This document shows positions 61,199 through 64,000 of a stretch of 64,000 nt of DNA, one piece after another. Source of the DNA: Steromphala cineraria (lineage: Eukaryota; Mollusca; Gastropoda; Trochida; Trochidae); the NCBI GenBank assembly GCA_916613615.1, contig OU744731.1:59154289-59218288 (forward strand), written 5' to 3'. The translations under genes were made by a program, and so were the position numbers. Position 1 is the first letter of the stretch. Each line of letters starts with the position of its first letter. Under the pieces are notes generated by a model that saw only the letters and a list, made by a program, of their open reading frames with translations, had not been told where the DNA came from and did no database searches.

Positions 61199-62398
61199 CA
61201 TGTATCTTAAACAAACAAGAAAAGCCTTTAAAAAAGGTATGGTTGATGCCACAGATGAAGGTTGTGATTAGTCGACCAATTTGGGTGATAAGTGAACAGT
61301 AACAACACTGGGTACCAGCACTTATATTAGCACGGGTATTGATCAATCAATCAAAGTTAATTTCACAAAATTAATTTTAATCAACACGAGTTTATGAAAG
61401 TTTTTTTAAACTTTTATCAACGAGTGTTGGTATATTTTATATCAAAAGACACGAGGGTGATATTCTATTTATCATCCACAGTCACTCTTTTTCACATCTC
61501 AGAGAAAAAAATTACATTTCTGAACACAACTATACTAGATTTTCAAGACAGTGGGACAGCGTTGACAATGACATTGTGCAAAATGTACAGCCAAAACGAT
61601 ATCTCCTAGGCGCCATCGGCGCATCGCTTGATCTCTCAGAAGCGATGATGGTTAATTATTAACAGGAGTATTACAGATACTAAAAAACAAAATACTCTCC
61701 GATCATCTGACGAAATTCGATCCCGGATCCTTATGATCCGAAGTCGAAAGTGTAATCTGTTGATCTAAATTTATTTAGATTGTGAGTAAGCAGACCTGAT
61801 AGCTAACGTTTGGAACCAACGATATATGTCATATTCTAAATTTAGCACGTGCGTCATTTTCAGTAGTTCAGGTGATAAATACATGTTTTCGACGTAACCA
61901 TTTAGTGACATCGTTAATTATAACTTGTAACGTGGTATTAAATGCTCCACATATTAGTAAACATTGGTCTTATCTCAATGTCACCAGCGTACTTACAGAA
62001 ACATTCCTTTTAATTCGCCAGGCGAGCCAAATTAGCAAAATTAAATCTCGTGGGTTATAAAAAAAGTGGATTCTGCGATTATTGAATGCAAAATAATGCT
62101 CTTATCTAGAACAAATATATAGACTCTCCTTCATATGAAGTTGTTTTTGATTGACTCTGTTAACATTTATCAGCGTCTTGAATATGAAATATTATTACTC
62201 TTTTTATATAACATTTAAATGAAATCATATTCCACAGTTTAATGTGCCAAATATTTTGTATTACCCACATGGTGACGTAATGCATTTTTTGCTACAACTC
62301 TGTTCATTGGTCATTTGATTTGGAAACAACACATGTGATTGGCACGGCTTCCTTTGAAAATATCAACAGTTATATAAGGTTGATACCTTTGGGCATCA
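61199..62398. mobile_element. ~1.2-kb insertion in module W copy 3, short inverted ends
   Basis: W copy 1 runs from CCCCATACATGTACC to AACAAATAACATCCGTCATA within about 60 bases (23610-23670). Here the flanks are about 1.2 kb apart. GGTTGATGCC at about 61242 and GGGCATCAACC at 62391 are inverted, suggesting a DNA transposon with ~10-bp ends. Inside, 61706-61770 resembles a decayed tRNA-derived SINE head (GATCCGAAGTCGAAAG). No transposase is seen. Confidence 0.5.
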
Positions 62399-63716
62399 AC
62401 CAATAACATCCATCATGTAGGTCGATAGAATCGAATTGATACAGTAAAGGATTCTTACTGCGAATATCGTTCTCTGTCAAATAATATTATTACAAATATA
62501 TAACAAAAAATCTGGGAAATATCCTTTAAAGGTTATGGACAGGTAATCTTTGACGTGTCATCTATTTGTACACTTATTTATAATAAGTAGGGATAAATTG
62601 GTAAAATGACACTCTAATGTGACCTTGCAAGTTGTATTAATACACCAATTTACGTCATCCTATTTCAAGAAACCAATATCTACTGCATCATTATTCTGTC
62701 CCTGTAACTTGATTTAGGTATGATTGTGTTTATTACACATTCATAATAATTAAAACTGATGCCTTTTCTAAAGATAAGGACTTTAGAAAATACAAAATGC
62801 TCTAACAAATCCAAGCTTGATAAAGAATTATATTGTAAGATAGGGCTTCGGCAAATTGAGAAAAACATTAGTTATAAAAGTGATGGAGCTACCGTTTGAT
62901 TCGTTGAAGTTACCAAATTGATCTGTCTGTCAGTCAGACTCTCTTATCCTGTTCCACTAACAATGATTTATTTGTATGTACCTGCTTCCTAGGGTTATGA
63001 CGATCAATGACGATACATTTTCATCCAATTTGAAATAATGGAGTTTATGTTTCAAAAGATTGTGCTTATTCTTATCAGATTAAAAATCACATTTCCGAAA
63101 TACTATATCAATCATCTTTATTTAAACTAGTTACACTAACCTAGATTATTTAATCTTATCGACGGCGTAGAAAAGCTCAAATTTGTGTATTATGTAGTAA
63201 ATAACACATGATGGATTTTTAGTCACGTTTTACAAGTTCAAGTGACAAGATAATCCAATTTAGTGTAAACATAATCGGCAGGGTTATTTTACATTAACTG
63301 ATATTCTCATGACATTTCTTCGTACATACCCGTCTTATAGTATTAACATAAACGCCGAAATGTCTGCGTTAAATTTCTAAAATATATTATTGAAATATTT
63401 TTTCACTTACTTCGTTCTTCTTAAATTGACGTTTCTTAAAGGCACAAATGATAGTAACGACTGACAAATTTCACAGAACTTCTCATTTCTTTCGATTAAT
63501 ATTTAAAACTAAATATGATTTCGATAGAGCGATGTTTTGCATAGCTAATATCTGTGATGTTCTCGTTTTTGGAAGCAAACACCAAGGGTATTTCAGTTGC
63601 CGTGTGATTACTTCCTTTGGCAAAACATATCATTTGGCAAGCACCATGTGACATCAATAGGCTAGTGTTACCAATTTTCAACTGACTATTACAGTATTTC
63701 AGAATGGAACTAACTT

Positions 63717-63808
63717 CAATCAGGCATCTCCCATTCTAACCCACAAACTCGGCGTAATATAACAGAGGCTAAATCAACACGAGTTGATCTGCCTCTGTGG
63801 GGAGAGAA
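63717..63808 (+). mobile_element. CATTCTCTCCCC MITE, 3' end only (copy of 24966)
   Basis: Same breakpoint (AATCAGGCATCTCCCATTCT) and right end as 24966-25057. It marks the W-Q junction. Confidence 0.75.
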
Positions 63809-64000
63809 TGGTTTAAATACTGATTATTTTAAATTTTATGTGGGTAATTTATCAATATTGTAGACATCTATTGGATAAAACAATAAACCAATAAATTCTA
63901 TGAACATGACATTATGAAAACTTTACTGTTGTAAATTGTAATTTGTTGTCCGCTGAAGCAACTTAAATTATATCACGTAAGTTCATTGCAAATTATAACT
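63809..64000. repeat. Module Q, copy 4, cut by the window end
   Basis: It matches 25058-25250 and 15494-15690 (ATGAACATGACATTATGAAA). It shows that the cyclic order continues beyond the window. Confidence 0.75.

Larger units (their letters stand above)
58555..63710. repeat. Modules V and W, copy 3
   Basis: V at 58555-58960 and W to 63710, matching 21990-24960 and 33280-36540. It contains two foldback/CRE repeats (59100-59460 and 59940-60345), a full TTAA MITE and an extra ~1.2-kb insertion (61199-62398). Confidence 0.8.

Overview
The window looks like AT-rich, gene-poor, repeat-dominated animal DNA. A marine mollusc, probably a bivalve, is my best guess. The reasons are the TAGCTCATCTGG-ended elements with TCCGTCCGTCCG ends and internal ~145-bp tandem repeats, the tRNA-derived SINEs, the AGGTCA-rich repeat, and a jockey/L1-like non-LTR element with a TGAT-type tail. 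I recognise these from general memory of mollusc sequence; I could not search a database. No host gene with a recognisable function is complete here.

Layout. 1-10.8 kb is mostly non-repeated and holds the only DNA-transposase gene, a BED zinc finger/hAT (ZBED-like) ORF at 1543-3482 with one frameshift. It also holds two tandem-repeat elements (4256-5222 and 8872-9735) and a possible two-exon gene fragment with good splice signals (5687-5986). From 10.8 kb to the end, the sequence is a patchwork of non-coding modules that recur in a fixed cyclic order, which I call Q-X-R-Y-S-Y2-Z-T-V-W and then Q again. T occurs near 18.1, 29.9 and 54.5 kb; W near 22.3, 33.3-33.8 and 59.0 kb; Q near 14.7, 25.1, 42.4 and 63.8 kb. 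This fits an old, degraded tandem duplication of a roughly 10-kb unit. A non-LTR retrotransposon (about 45.72-50.80 kb, minus strand) interrupts one copy of R.

Two short DNA-transposon families dominate the modules. The first is a ~330-385 bp element with ends AGGGGCAGTAGCACG, flanked by TTAA. A nested insertion at 39.8-40.2 kb, and an empty site at 18.85 kb matching a filled site at 31.1 kb, both show TTAA duplication, so it looks piggyBac-like. The second is a ~350 bp element with ~60-bp inverted ends starting CATTCTCTCCCC. Its copy at 10871-11219 has a perfect 8-bp target duplication, which points to hAT mobilisation.

No part of the window forms an operon or pathway. Its biology is the interplay of segmental duplication and transposition. 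Because the modules are duplicated, several insertions (SINE, MITE, LINE, and two or three unclassified inserts) can be read as filled versus empty sites inside this one window.
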